A DNA stretch of 64,000 nucleotides from Mesonia aestuariivivens (GTDB taxonomy: Bacteria > Bacteroidota > Bacteroidia > Flavobacteriales > Flavobacteriaceae). Positions 28,063 to 37,429 of this stretch are shown piece by piece. Location of the stretch: the NCBI RefSeq assembly GCF_019311235.1, contig NZ_JAHWDF010000014.1:20499-84498 (forward strand), given 5' to 3'. The first letter of the stretch is position 1. Each line of letters begins with the position of its first letter. The position numbers were made by a program, and so were the translations under genes. A model generated the notes under the pieces. It did not search any database, was not told where the DNA came from, and saw only the letters and a list, made by a program, of their open reading frames with translations.

Positions 28063-28664
28063 TCTTCCTTAGCGTTTTTGGCTTTTAGTTTTTCAGGAAG
28101 ATGCTTCATAAAATACATGGTGTTTCCGTCTGGTCTATTCCAAGTATGAAAGAGCTCAAAACCAAATTTCTGATACACAATTGTATTTCTTCTAGTTTGG
28201 GTTTCAGCATAAAGCGCCAAGTTTAAATCTCTTGAGCGTTTTAAAAACTCATCTTTCATTTGTTTTCCTACTTGAGTGTCTGCTCCTCTAGCTTCTTTAG
28301 AAATACCCCAAAACCAACAGTAAAGGTAATCTTCATTTTTAGGACGTTGGCCTTTTATATAATTTTGATTCCGTAAAATCTTACTAACATTTTTAAAGCC
28401 TGTCACATTTAAGACGAGTTTAATATCTTCGATGGCTTCTTTCAAAAAGCTATCTTTGCTCTTGCTATTTTGAAAAACGATAGCAATACCCATTTCATTT
28501 TCAGAAAGAACTAAGGCATCTTTTTCTATAGCTTTCTCAACCATATGTTTGGCTAAATAGTGAAAACGACGATCACGATTTCCTCCTTTTTTTACAATTT
28601 GCATCGCTGCAGGAGTTTCTTTTAAAATCTCAGCAACTCTTCTAATAATGACTTCTTTATCCAA
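28059..28664 (-). CDS. GNAT-like acetyltransferase-fold protein, unassigned
   Basis: About 201 residues from a TTG start. The frame stays open to 28742, but that stretch contains a promoter-like TATATTTG (minus strand, 28689-28682), so initiation downstream is more likely. The C-terminal half (SRDLNLALYAETQTRRNTIVYQKFGFELFHTW) has the look of a GNAT acetyltransferase (YQKFGFE, the usual YekxGF motif). Substrate unknown. Convergent with the barrel gene, 4-bp overlap. Confidence 0.65.
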   Translation of the reverse strand: MDKEVIIRRVAEILKETPAAMQIVKKGGNRDRRFHYLAKHMVEKAIEKDALVLSENEMGIAIVFQNSKSKDSFLKEAIEDIKLVLNVTGFKNVSKILRNQNYIKGQRPKNEDYLYCWFWGISKEARGADTQVGKQMKDEFLKRSRDLNLALYAETQTRRNTIVYQKFGFELFHTWNRPDGNTMYFMKHLPEKLKAKNAKED

Positions 28665-28809
28665 CTTCTTAGCTTTATTTGGCAAATATAATAATATGCA
28701 GGGATTTTTAAATTTATTTTGTAATCTATCGTTGTGTTTCACCTCAATAGCTTAAGTATTAAGTATCAATTAACAAACTTTTAGGGCAGCACTTTTTCTT
28801 TCAATTACA

Positions 28810-28828
28810 TTTCAAATTATATTTGAAA
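28810..28828. promoter_or_regulatory. Palindromic site over the -7 box of the GH3 gene
   Basis: TTTCAAAT-TAT-ATTTGAAA is a perfect 8+3+8 palindrome. It contains TATATTTG (28818-28825), the expected -7 element, 25 bp before the ATG. This arrangement suits a dimeric repressor, but no matching regulator is identified. Confidence 0.45.
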
Positions 28829-28849
28829 GCATAACTAAAATATGTACAC

Positions 28850-30379
28850 ATGGCAATCATAGGGTCTCTCATAAAGAGCGCAATAGATGTAGCGGGAAAT
28901 TTTGCATCAGATACAAATCACAGCGATGAGCAAAAGAAAGTTTTGAAAAATTTGTTAGAAAAAGCAAAAGATACCGCTTTTGGTAAATACTATGGTTTTC
29001 AGAAAATATTAGAAGCTAAAAATGTTGAAGATGCTTTTCAAAAACAAGTACCTTATTTTGATTATCACCAAATGCAAGAACAATGGTGGTATAAATTACA
29101 TGAAGGCTTAGAAGATATTACCTGGCCAGGAAAACCTTCTTATTATGCGTTAAGTTCTGGTACTACGGGTAAATCTAGTAAGCGTATTCCTGTAACAGAC
29201 GAGATGATAGAAGCTATAAGAAATGCAGGAATTAAGCAAGTAACCGCACTTTCTAACTTTAATATGCCTTCAGATTTTTTTGAAAAAGAAATTATGATGT
29301 TGGGCAGTAGTACTAATTTGCAAGAAAAAGATGGTTATTTAGAAGGTGAAATTAGTGGAATTAGTGCGAGTAATATTCCGTTTTGGTTTGAGGGGTACTA
29401 TAAACCTGGAAAAGAAATTTCTCAAATTGATGATTGGGATGAGCGCGTTAAAAATATAGCAGAAAATGCTAAAAATTGGGATATAGGCGCTTTAAGTGGT
29501 ATTCCTTCTTGGATGGAGTTAATGATGAAAGAAGTGATTAACTATCATAAGGTTGAAAATATTCATGAAGTTTGGCCTAATTTACAAGCTTATACCTCTG
29601 GAGGCGTTGCTTTTCAGCCTTATGCGAAAAGTTTTGAAGCCTTACTAGGCAAGCCCGTTACGGTAATAGATACTTATTTAGCATCAGAAGGTTTTATTGC
29701 TTGCCAAGTAAGACCAGAAACTTCTTCTATGCAATTAATTACAGACAACGGGATCTATTTTGAATTTGTACCTTTTGAGCCTGAATATATTAAATCTGAT
29801 GGCTCTTTAGCCCAAGATGCTCCCGTGAAAACTTTAGCAGAAGTAGAAAAAGATAAAGATTATGTTTTATTAATGAGTACCGTTTCTGGGACTTGGCGTT
29901 ATTTAATTGGTGATACTATTGCTTTTACAGATGTAGAAAGAGCAGAGATTAAAATTACAGGTAGAACTAAATTTTTCTTAAATGTAGTAGGTTCTCAGCT
30001 TTCGGTAAATAAAATGAATAAAGCCATTCAAGAATTAGAACAACAATTTGATATTAAGCTGCCAGAGTTTACAGTTGCTGCAGTTAAAATTGATGGAGAG
30101 TTTCACCACGTTTGGCATTTAGGAACAGCTCAGGAAATTTCAGTTTCTGAAGAAGAATTAGCCAAAGCCTTAGATGAAAACCTACAAGAGGCGAACAAAA
30201 ATTATCGTGTTGCGAGATCTAAGGCTTTAAAAGGAGTGAAAGTGAAGTTATTACCCATGGATGTTTTTTATGAGTGGAGTGGTGCCAACAAGAAAAAAGG
30301 CGGACAAGTAAAAATGGAAAAAGTAATGGATGAAGAGAAGTTCAAAGATTTTACAGATTTTGTAAAACAAAATTCTTAA
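28850..30379 (+). CDS. GH3 family acyl-adenylate-forming protein
   Basis: 509 residues. Family of the plant auxin-conjugating GH3 enzymes, in the ANL adenylating superfamily. ATP-binding motif YYALSSGTTGKSSKRIPVT at about 100, central YTSGGVAFQPYAKSF, and ITGRTKFFLNVVGSQLS (A8-like hinge) with a C-terminal catalytic Lys in the KGGQVKM tail. In bacteria the substrate is unknown; it could join an acid to an amino acid or amine. Monocistronic, with a palindrome at its promoter and a hairpin at 30396-30429. Confidence 0.88.
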   Translation: MAIIGSLIKSAIDVAGNFASDTNHSDEQKKVLKNLLEKAKDTAFGKYYGFQKILEAKNVEDAFQKQVPYFDYHQMQEQWWYKLHEGLEDITWPGKPSYYALSSGTTGKSSKRIPVTDEMIEAIRNAGIKQVTALSNFNMPSDFFEKEIMMLGSSTNLQEKDGYLEGEISGISASNIPFWFEGYYKPGKEISQIDDWDERVKNIAENAKNWDIGALSGIPSWMELMMKEVINYHKVENIHEVWPNLQAYTSGGVAFQPYAKSFEALLGKPVTVIDTYLASEGFIACQVRPETSSMQLITDNGIYFEFVPFEPEYIKSDGSLAQDAPVKTLAEVEKDKDYVLLMSTVSGTWRYLIGDTIAFTDVERAEIKITGRTKFFLNVVGSQLSVNKMNKAIQELEQQFDIKLPEFTVAAVKIDGEFHHVWHLGTAQEISVSEEELAKALDENLQEANKNYRVARSKALKGVKVKLLPMDVFYEWSGANKKKGGQVKMEKVMDEEKFKDFTDFVKQNS

Positions 30380-30395
30380 TCATAGTTAAAAAATG

Positions 30396-30429
30396 AACAA
30401 GATGTGGAGGTTATTTTCGACATCTTGTT
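30396..30429. terminator. Terminator after the GH3 gene
   Basis: 10-bp stem AACAAGATGT / ACATCTTGTT with a 14-nt loop, followed by TGTTT. Confidence 0.6.
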
Positions 30430-30510
30430 TGTTTAAAATGATATACCCTTTAAAAAGTCAGTAAGTAAAATTTTAGAATATTACCATTAACTTAAGTGAA
30501 AGTTCTTTGC

Positions 30511-31110
30511 CTAAGAGCCTTCTTTTTGTAATTCTTTCTCAACTTTTTTCTCTACATCTGCAATATCTAGATGATTCACCAATTCCATAATTTCTTCGGG
30601 AGACATATATAAACGTTTGATACGATTTTTATATTTAGGTGAAATACTGGTATTATTTAAAATAAAATTTTTGGTGGCTAAAATGTATTGGTACATCCCA
30701 TGTTTAACCGCGTAAGTATCGGCTGCACGTTCTACTTCTTGAATATGGGCCGTAGAAAATAGGTACTTTAAACCGAATGCTGCCATTCCTAACGTACTGC
30801 GCTCTCTATAATCCATCACATGACCTAGTTCATGACCAATCCAACCAATTAGAACTTCATCTTCTACATTTAAGATTGAAAATTCTTCTTCTTCAATATG
30901 AAATTTTTCAGAAATTAAAATGACATAAGCTCTATTTTTTCTGCTCTTTAAAAAACTCACAAAACTGGGTTGCGCCTGCATGGTCGATTTTTTAATCTCT
31001 TTTTTAAACTTAAAAGCAATGGGAGTATCTTTAAGTTGCGGGTAGTAACTAAGGGCAACTTCTACCTGATCTTTGATGGAAAGCGGTATTTCTTTATTGG
31101 TATACTTCAT
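30511..31110 (-). CDS. HExxH zinc metallopeptidase-like protein
   Basis: 199 residues, no signal peptide. The motif IGHELGHVMDYRE (about 111-123) is a canonical HExxH zinc site followed by an Asp/Glu-rich segment. A downstream EVERAADTYAVKHGM could supply the third ligand (Glu), as in gluzincins. The small size and cytoplasmic location suggest a dedicated protease or an inactive relative. No specific family recognised. Divergent from the MATE gene. Confidence 0.72.
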   Translation of the reverse strand: MKYTNKEIPLSIKDQVEVALSYYPQLKDTPIAFKFKKEIKKSTMQAQPSFVSFLKSRKNRAYVILISEKFHIEEEEFSILNVEDEVLIGWIGHELGHVMDYRERSTLGMAAFGLKYLFSTAHIQEVERAADTYAVKHGMYQYILATKNFILNNTSISPKYKNRIKRLYMSPEEIMELVNHLDIADVEKKVEKELQKEGS

Positions 31111-31215
31111 TTAAATAATTAATTTTTTACAAGTTAAAAGTTCATAAGATGAAACGCTACTAAAGTACTCTTAAAACTTCCTCTAATTTTAAAATAGAAT
31201 TCTTTATAAATCCAA

Positions 31216-31223
31216 TATCTTTG
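31216..31223 (+). promoter_or_regulatory. -7 box of the MATE operon; decides the start codon
   Basis: TATCTTTG followed by CACGCC, a very typical flavobacterial -7 box. The in-frame TTG at 31221 lies within it and cannot be the start; the ATG at 31245 is 22 bp downstream of the box. Confidence 0.65.
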
Positions 31224-31244
31224 CACGCCATTAAAGAGCTTACA

Positions 31245-32606
31245 ATGCAATTTACAGCCTATACTCAAGAATTTAAAAAGAATCTAAATATTGCCTATCC
31301 AGTAATGTTAGGGCAATTAGGTCATGTGTTGGTAGGCTTGGCCGATAATATTATGGTCGGTAGGTTAGGTGCCGCTCCGCTGGCAGCAGTTTCGTTGGGT
31401 AATAGTTTAATTTTTATCGCGCTGTCTGTAGGTATAGGTTTTAGTTTTGCGATTACCCCATTAATTGCTGAAGCCGATGGCGGTGGAAATATAGAAAAAG
31501 GAAGAGCGTATTTTCAGCACGGGATTATCATGTGTACAGTAATAGGTTTGTTACTTTTTGGAGTAGTTTGGTGGTGTAAGCCAATTTTATTTCATCTTAA
31601 TCAACCTGAAGATGTAGTAGATTTAGCTTTACCTTATATCGATATTGTTGCCTTTTCTTTATTGCCAGTAATGGTTTTTCAGGGTTTTAAGCAATTTGGC
31701 GATGGCCTCTCGCAAACCAAATACGCCATGTATGCAACTATTCTTGCCAATTTGGTGAATGTACTTTTTAATTATTTACTAATTTATGGGGTCTGGATTT
31801 TTCCGAGATTAGAATTAGAAGGTGCCGCTATAGGAACGTTAATATCGCGTTTTTTTATGTTGGGATTTTTGTATGTTATTTTAAAAAAGAAAAAGAAATT
31901 CAGCACTTATTTTATTTGGGCTAAAAAATCACTTCAGCAAAAAATATTTAAGCGTTTGTTTAATTTAGGCTTTCCTACCGCATTACAAATGTTATTTGAA
32001 GTAGCTATTTTTACAGCTTCTGTTTTTCTAGCAGGAACGTTAGGAACGAATGCACAAGCTGCCAATCAAGTAGCACTTAATTTAAGTTCGATGACGTTTA
32101 TGATTGCTGTTGGTATTGGTGTTACAGCTACGATTAGAGTTGGTAATCAAAAAGGGCAGCATAATTATAAAGAATTAAGGAGAATTGCTTTTTCAACATT
32201 TTTTTTAGTATTTATTATTGAAGCTTTTTTCGCGTTAGGATTTATTTTGCTGAAAGATATTTTACCTGTTTTTTATATTGATAATTTAGAGGTAATTCAA
32301 CTAGCCGCACAACTGCTAATTGTAGCCGCTTTATTTCAGTTAAGTGATGGCTTGCAAGTGGTGATTTTGGGAGCTTTGAGAGGTTTGCAAGATGTGAGAT
32401 ATCCCACATTAATTTGTTTTATTTCGTACTGGATTATTGGTTTTCCGGTTTCCTATTTCTTAGGTAAAGAAGGTGCTTTGGGCAGTATGGGAATTTGGTT
32501 TGGTTTATTGGCAGGTTTGTCAGCATCATCAATAATGTTGTATATTCGATTTAATTATTTAAGTAAAAAACTAATAGAAAGAGGTGAAATTAAAGACCTC
32601 TTATAA
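31245..32606 (+). CDS. MATE family multidrug efflux transporter
   Basis: 453 residues, twelve predicted spans in two six-helix halves. Seen: NIAYPVMLGQLGHVLVGLADNIMVGRLG and the typical N-terminal PLAAVSLGNSLIF; second half begins at about 240 (LGFPTALQMLFEV). It exports cationic drugs with Na+ or H+. The close NorM type is likely, but the ion is not visible. The following 77-residue gene starts 10 bp after the stop. Confidence 0.92.
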   Translation: MQFTAYTQEFKKNLNIAYPVMLGQLGHVLVGLADNIMVGRLGAAPLAAVSLGNSLIFIALSVGIGFSFAITPLIAEADGGGNIEKGRAYFQHGIIMCTVIGLLLFGVVWWCKPILFHLNQPEDVVDLALPYIDIVAFSLLPVMVFQGFKQFGDGLSQTKYAMYATILANLVNVLFNYLLIYGVWIFPRLELEGAAIGTLISRFFMLGFLYVILKKKKKFSTYFIWAKKSLQQKIFKRLFNLGFPTALQMLFEVAIFTASVFLAGTLGTNAQAANQVALNLSSMTFMIAVGIGVTATIRVGNQKGQHNYKELRRIAFSTFFLVFIIEAFFALGFILLKDILPVFYIDNLEVIQLAAQLLIVAALFQLSDGLQVVILGALRGLQDVRYPTLICFISYWIIGFPVSYFLGKEGALGSMGIWFGLLAGLSASSIMLYIRFNYLSKKLIERGEIKDLL

Positions 32607-32616
32607 AAAATATAGT

Positions 32617-32850
32617 ATGCAGTTTCCAAGATTTATTTTAGGCGATAATACCGATTATCCAGAAGCTATTTTTGTGATTCATACAGAATTTCCTCGATTT
32701 ATCATCAATTTACAAGACGATGAGGTAGAATGGTTAGAAGATTTTGATAAAAATGATGAAGAAGAATTGGAAAATGAAGCAGAAAATTTAATTGTTGAAG
32801 CTTCAGAATTTTATGATCGTGAAGTAGAACGCTACCAAGAAAATGATTAA
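32617..32850 (+). CDS. Small acidic hypothetical protein
   Basis: 77 residues, strongly acidic in the second half (DDEVEWLEDFDKNDEEELENEAEN). Start chosen at ATG 32617; a GTG at 32584 would overlap the MATE gene. No domain recognised. The stop overlaps the ATG of the PAP2 gene by one base, so the MATE, small protein and PAP2 genes form one unit. Confidence 0.75.
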   Translation: MQFPRFILGDNTDYPEAIFVIHTEFPRFIINLQDDEVEWLEDFDKNDEEELENEAENLIVEASEFYDREVERYQEND

Positions 32851-33407
32851 TGGAAGAATTGATTCAGTTAGATCAAGAGTTATTTTTATACCTTAATAAC
32901 TTAGGTTCTTCCACTTGGGATTGGTTTTGGGTATTTATAACGCATAAATTCGCATCGATTCCGCTTTATGCATTTTTGCTCTACTTATTGTATAAAAATT
33001 ATGGATTAAAGCCTACGCTAATCACTGTGGTTTTAGTGGCAGGTTTAATTACATGTACAGATCAGCTGGCTAACGTTTTTAAAGATTATTTTCAGCGACC
33101 AAGACCTTGCAAAGAAGCATTTATAAGTCAAGGTAGAATGTTATTAGATTATTGCGGCAGTTATGGTTATTTTTCAGCACATGCCGCAAGCTCAATGGCT
33201 CTAGCTTTTTACCTAGGTAATATTTTAAAACAATGGTATAAATATGCACTTGTTGGGCTTGTTTTTTGGGCTGCTGTAGTAGGTTATAGTAGAATTTATG
33301 TAGGAAAACACTATCCGGGTGACGTAATCACCGGAATGCTTATTGGAGCTTTATTGGGCTGGTTGTTTTATAAATTACAGCAATATTTATTAAAACGATT
33401 TTCTTAG
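32850..33407 (+). CDS. PAP2 family phosphatase
   Basis: 185 residues, five to six spans. The three-part PAP2 signature is present: KDYFQRPRPC (KxxxxxxRP), GYFSAHAASS (PSGH-like, with SAH), and SRIYVGKHYPGDVITG (SRxxxxxHxxxD). It removes phosphate from isoprenoid or lipid pyrophosphates at the outer face of the inner membrane, for example undecaprenyl pyrophosphate recycling. Overlaps the convergent glycosyltransferase gene by 4 bp. Confidence 0.9.
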   Translation: MEELIQLDQELFLYLNNLGSSTWDWFWVFITHKFASIPLYAFLLYLLYKNYGLKPTLITVVLVAGLITCTDQLANVFKDYFQRPRPCKEAFISQGRMLLDYCGSYGYFSAHAASSMALAFYLGNILKQWYKYALVGLVFWAAVVGYSRIYVGKHYPGDVITGMLIGALLGWLFYKLQQYLLKRFS

Positions 33408-35023
33408 TCTTTTCTTTCTAGTAGGTAGAATTTTCTAATCAATCTACTTTTGTAACCTTTTTTATCAGGATGTACATAATTTAAATCATAACGATCTGAA
33501 CTTATGACTTTATAATCTATAAATTTTTGGATATAGTTAGAGTCTTTTTCAGCCATTAAAATACCAAATTTATTAGCATTTGGTATATGTATACTGTCTT
33601 TAGAAATTGTGAGGATAGGTTTTCCGTACGCCCAAATAATTTCAGGAGTTTTCCCGCCATAATCAAAAACTTCAAAATTTTCTTTTTCAGCTAACTCTTG
33701 AAGCTCATTAAAATTATGAAATTTAGGGTTGTCTAATAAAGTCTTTACTAACGGAAATCCAAAAGACATAATCACGCAAACAAATGCTATTGTGCTATAA
33801 AATACGCGGCTGTAGTGTTGCTTTTTAAGGCTCTGAAGCATTATCCAGGCGGTACAATATAAACCAACTGAAGTAAGTATAAAATAAACCCAATAGATGC
33901 CATGAAGATCAAGTAAGAAATATCCTGCTATAGGAAAGGCAAAGCCAATTAGCGCAATTAAACCATGGTTAATATAAACAGCTCCTTTCTCTTTAATAGA
34001 GAGTGTGCTAAATTTTCTAATAAGGTATTCGATGTAAAAACTGGTATTAAAAGCCATCGGAATTAAAACAGGAAGTAAATACCTTGATTTTTTCTCGGGG
34101 ATAATAGAAAGTAAAAGTACAGCTATAATAGTCCATAAAAATGAAAATAAATAAGCTTTTTTATTACTTACTTTATTTTTTAAGTAGGGGTATAATAAAG
34201 CTACAAAAGAGGGAATTGTCCAAATACCACTCTGTGTAAAAAAACTCCAATAGTAATACCAAGGTCTAATGTTGTAGCTTCCCCAATTTGAAGTTTCTTT
34301 TGCAGCAATTTTTAAAAATGCGGCAGGGTCTGCCCAGCGTACATAAAAAAACCACCAGCCTCCGATTAGTATACCTGCCAAAAGAAAAAGTAATAAAGGT
34401 AACCAACGTCTTTTAAGGTTTTTGTACTTGTAAACAATTCCGTAACTAATTAAAAAGGGCAAAAGCAATGCGTATAATGAAACAGGACCTTTGCTTAATA
34501 ATGAAAAACCGAAGAATATAGAGGCTAGAAGTGCATAACGATATAGGTTTTTGTTGGTATTGAAGAATTTCCATAGGTAATAAATAGAAATCATCATAAA
34601 GGCATGGGTAAAAATATCCCATTGTCCATTTCTTCCAGAAAAAATAATATAGAAGGAGGTCGCTAAAATTAGAGCAGCTTGAAAAGCTTGGGTTTTAGTA
34701 ATCTCAAATTTAGGTAAGGTTTTGTAAAAGCCAATTATGAGTAGTAAAGAGCATAAAGCAGCAGGAAGTCTTAATAATATTAAACTTTTAAATTGATCTA
34801 AACTTCCAAACAAGGCAGTTAGCCATGTAGGTAATGGGGGTTTTTGGTAACGCGGAATATTATTTAAAGTCGTTAATAACCAATGGTCAAGACGAACCAT
34901 TTCTCTGGCGGAAATAAAATTTCTAGCTTCCATAATATTCACATAGATCACATCAAGATTCACAAAAAATATTAATCCAATGATGATCAGTAAATAGTAG
35001 GTATAATGTTTTTTCTTATTCAT
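33404..35023 (-). CDS. GT39/ArnT-like membrane glycosyltransferase
   Basis: 539 residues with about twelve spans. The N-terminal extracytoplasmic loop has the GT-C pattern with DVIYVNIMEARNFISAREM (the ExD/ExxxR-like catalytic stretch) and RYQKPPLPTWL, as in ArnT and related lipid-linked sugar transferases. It takes a sugar from undecaprenyl phosphate in the periplasm and adds it to a lipid or glycan. Third gene of an operon with a LAB_N protein (8-bp overlap) and a GT2 enzyme, a classic ArnC/ArnT-like set. Confidence 0.85.
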   Translation of the reverse strand: MNKKKHYTYYLLIIIGLIFFVNLDVIYVNIMEARNFISAREMVRLDHWLLTTLNNIPRYQKPPLPTWLTALFGSLDQFKSLILLRLPAALCSLLLIIGFYKTLPKFEITKTQAFQAALILATSFYIIFSGRNGQWDIFTHAFMMISIYYLWKFFNTNKNLYRYALLASIFFGFSLLSKGPVSLYALLLPFLISYGIVYKYKNLKRRWLPLLLFLLAGILIGGWWFFYVRWADPAAFLKIAAKETSNWGSYNIRPWYYYWSFFTQSGIWTIPSFVALLYPYLKNKVSNKKAYLFSFLWTIIAVLLLSIIPEKKSRYLLPVLIPMAFNTSFYIEYLIRKFSTLSIKEKGAVYINHGLIALIGFAFPIAGYFLLDLHGIYWVYFILTSVGLYCTAWIMLQSLKKQHYSRVFYSTIAFVCVIMSFGFPLVKTLLDNPKFHNFNELQELAEKENFEVFDYGGKTPEIIWAYGKPILTISKDSIHIPNANKFGILMAEKDSNYIQKFIDYKVISSDRYDLNYVHPDKKGYKSRLIRKFYLLERKD

Positions 35024-35639
35024 GACTATTACGACTTAATATAATATTACGAATGTAAATGAAACTGCCTGTAAAATGGCCTATAAAAAGAATAGGATCT
35101 TTTCGTAAAAAGGCATAAACCAAGATTAATAAAGCTCCAATTAAACTAAGTATCCAAAAACCCAAAGGTAAGATGGATTGCTTTTTTTTTTCAGAATAAA
35201 TCCATTGGTAAAAAAAACGCAGGTTGAATACAAGTTGAGCAATAGTCCCTAAGGTTAATAACCAAAAGGGAATCGATGTATTGTGAAATAAATTTTCAAT
35301 GTCGTAGGCATTATTGTTGAAAGAAAATACAACAATGAATAATGGGAAAATATAAACTAAAATTCTTAGTGGTAAAGCCGCTTTTTGCCATTCCCCCTGT
35401 AATTGCAAATTTCTAATATAAATATAATACGTGATGGCTTGTCCTAACATGATTGCAAAATCATCTCTTAAATATCCATAAATATAAAGTAAAAAAGAGG
35501 CTAGTAAACTTAATTTCCAAAATAGGGAAGGTGTAAGTACTTTTTTGTGTTTTTCAGAAATTAACCATTGCAAAAGTAACCTTCCAGAAAAAAGAATTTG
35601 AGCAATTAGGCCTATAGCATAAATTTGCCAATCGCTCAT
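35016..35639 (-). CDS. Tandem LAB_N domain membrane protein
   Basis: 207 residues. Two copies of the lipid-A-disaccharide synthase N-terminal domain: about 8-80 (AQILFSGRLLLQWLISEKHKK ... YIYIRNL) and about 120-200 (AQLVFNLRFFYQWIYSEKKKQ ... FIYIRNI). Each copy has three spans and a conserved Q-W-x-x-SEK segment, a SemiSWEET-like layout. It lies between GT2 and GT39 genes with overlaps at both ends, so a flippase or scaffold role for the lipid-linked sugar is a reasonable inference. Confidence 0.85.
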   Translation of the reverse strand: MSDWQIYAIGLIAQILFSGRLLLQWLISEKHKKVLTPSLFWKLSLLASFLLYIYGYLRDDFAIMLGQAITYYIYIRNLQLQGEWQKAALPLRILVYIFPLFIVVFSFNNNAYDIENLFHNTSIPFWLLTLGTIAQLVFNLRFFYQWIYSEKKKQSILPLGFWILSLIGALLILVYAFLRKDPILFIGHFTGSFIYIRNIILSRNSHE

Positions 35640-36349
35640 GCGTTTTCGTTTACTTTATAATTAATGTATTTTTTTTTCATCCATAAATACGCAAAGCAGT
35701 CTAAAAAAGGACCCACTAGTCTATTTAATAAATGAAATTTTGCTTTTCCGGCAATTCGCGGATAATGCCTAACGGGTACTTGAATTATTTTTCCGTGCTG
35801 TAATAAAATCATGGCGGGTAAAAAACGATGCAGACCTTTAAACATAGGAATTCGTTTGGCATAATCTGCACGAATAACTTTTAAAGGGCACCCCGTGTCA
35901 TCCATTTGATCGTGCGTAAAACTTCTTCGAATACCATTTGCTATTTTGGAAGACATATTTTTGGTAAAAGAATCTTTTCGGTTAGAACGAACACCAGTAA
36001 CAAGATCGTAATCTTTTATTTTAGCAAGCAATAAATTAAAATCTTCAGGATCTGTTTGTAAATCAGCATCGATGTAGCCAATATATTCTGTGGCAGCATA
36101 ATCAAAACCTGCTTTAATAGCGGCACTTAAGCCTTGATTTTCAACAAAAGAAATATAATGAAAATGAGGTTGCCTGTCGCAAATATCTTTAATTATGTTT
36201 AAGCTATTGTCTTGAGAACCATCATCTACAAATAAAATACAAGTCTCTTTTGTAGCAATTTTAAGGTAATTAGAAAGTTCTTTCTCTACTCGTAAGAGGT
36301 TTTCTTGTTCATTGAAAAGAGGAACAACTATAGTAAATTCGTATTTCAT
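35636..36349 (-). CDS. GT2 family polyprenyl-phosphate glycosyltransferase
   Basis: 237 residues from the ATG at 36349; an upstream TTG (36370) lies in the promoter. GT-A fold: IVVPLFNEQENL, FVDDGSQDNSL, ENQGLSAAIKAGFDYA, DADLQTDPED, and TDDTGCPLKV-like MDDTGCPLKVIRADYA. DPM1/ArnC type without C-terminal spans, so it loads a sugar onto undecaprenyl phosphate at the cytoplasmic face. Overlaps the LAB_N gene by 4 bp. Which sugar is used is unknown. Confidence 0.9.
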   Translation of the reverse strand: MKYEFTIVVPLFNEQENLLRVEKELSNYLKIATKETCILFVDDGSQDNSLNIIKDICDRQPHFHYISFVENQGLSAAIKAGFDYAATEYIGYIDADLQTDPEDFNLLLAKIKDYDLVTGVRSNRKDSFTKNMSSKIANGIRRSFTHDQMDDTGCPLKVIRADYAKRIPMFKGLHRFLPAMILLQHGKIIQVPVRHYPRIAGKAKFHLLNRLVGPFLDCFAYLWMKKKYINYKVNENA

Positions 36350-36367
36350 GCATTTTGTAATGGAGTG

Positions 36368-36375
36368 CAAATGTA
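36368..36375 (-). promoter_or_regulatory. -7 box of the lipid glycosylation operon
   Basis: On the minus strand TACATTTG, 18 bp before the ATG at 36349. It overlaps an in-frame TTG and so argues against the longer start. No clear -33 element. Confidence 0.55.
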
Positions 36376-36487
36376 TTAATAATTATAAGTTTTATATATA
36401 ACTTTTTATTTTACTACATTTTTTTTAAATCATTACTGTTTGTATTTTGCACACTCAAAAACACAAACTAACCTATTATTTAACTGA

Positions 36488-37429
36488 ATGAAAATGTTAA
36501 TCACTGGCGCAGCTGGATTTATAGGTTCACATGCCGCAGAACGTTTTGAAGCAGAAGGGCATGAGGTTGTCGGAGTAGATAATTTTAATGATTATTATGC
36601 GGTAGAATTAAAAAAACTTAACGCTGAAGATCTTGTAAAAAAAGGAGTAGAGCTTATTGAGGTAGATTTAAGAGTAGAAGAAAGCTATAGGCTCTTGCCA
36701 ACCGATTTTGATTTTATCATTCATTTTGCTGCACAACCAGGAATTTCCGAAAGTTGCACCTTTGAACAATACTTAACCAATAATATTATAGCGACAGAAA
36801 AGCTTCTCAAATTTGCACATCAAAATAAAAATCTTAAACATTTTATAAATATTGGTACTTCTTCTATTTATGGTTTAGAAGCCACATTTTCTGAAGATAG
36901 AGAACCTAAACCAGCTTCAAAATACGGAGTAACCAAGCTTGCTGCAGAACAATTGGTTTTAGCAGAATCTAGAAGCAAAAAAATGAGTGCTTGTAGTCTT
37001 CGTTTATATTCTGTGTATGGTCCTAGAGAGCGACCTGAAAAACTCTATACTAAATTAATTGCTTGTGCTTTTAAGAAAGAGCCTTTTCCATTATATGAAG
37101 GCAGTGAAAGGCATTTAAGAAGTTTTACCTATGTTGGTGATATTATTGATGGAATTGTAGCGGTAATAAATAGTTATAAAATTACAAATGGAGAAATTAT
37201 TAATTTAGGAACAACGGTAGAACATACGACGCAAGATGGGATAGAATATGTAGAAGAATTATTGAGTCTGAAAATTAAAATGAAGGTTACAAATAAACGT
37301 TTGGGTGATCAATGGCGAACCAATGCCAATATAGATAAAGCTAAAAAATTACTAGATTATAATCCCACTACAGGTTTAAAAGAGGGACTTCAACACCAAA
37401 TTGATTGGTATAAAGAGAAGTTTTTATAA
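36488..37429 (+). CDS. NAD-dependent sugar epimerase (UDP-glucuronate 4-epimerase-like)
   Basis: 313 residues. Extended SDR: Rossmann GAAGFIGSHAAERF, DNFNDYY (typical of UDP-GlcA 4-epimerases), catalytic region INIGTSSIYG with SKYGVTKLAAE (YxxxK), and RPEKLYTKLI. It would interconvert UDP-glucuronate and UDP-galacturonate or a similar pair for surface polysaccharide. The position opposite the glycosyltransferase operon supports an envelope-glycan role. The 3' end overlaps the convergent meaB by 6 bp. Confidence 0.87.
   Translation: MKMLITGAAGFIGSHAAERFEAEGHEVVGVDNFNDYYAVELKKLNAEDLVKKGVELIEVDLRVEESYRLLPTDFDFIIHFAAQPGISESCTFEQYLTNNIIATEKLLKFAHQNKNLKHFINIGTSSIYGLEATFSEDREPKPASKYGVTKLAAEQLVLAESRSKKMSACSLRLYSVYGPRERPEKLYTKLIACAFKKEPFPLYEGSERHLRSFTYVGDIIDGIVAVINSYKITNGEIINLGTTVEHTTQDGIEYVEELLSLKIKMKVTNKRLGDQWRTNANIDKAKKLLDYNPTTGLKEGLQHQIDWYKEKFL

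Noticed and set aside
31221..31244. TTG start for the MATE gene
   Set aside because: The codon is part of the -7 promoter box TATCTTTG.
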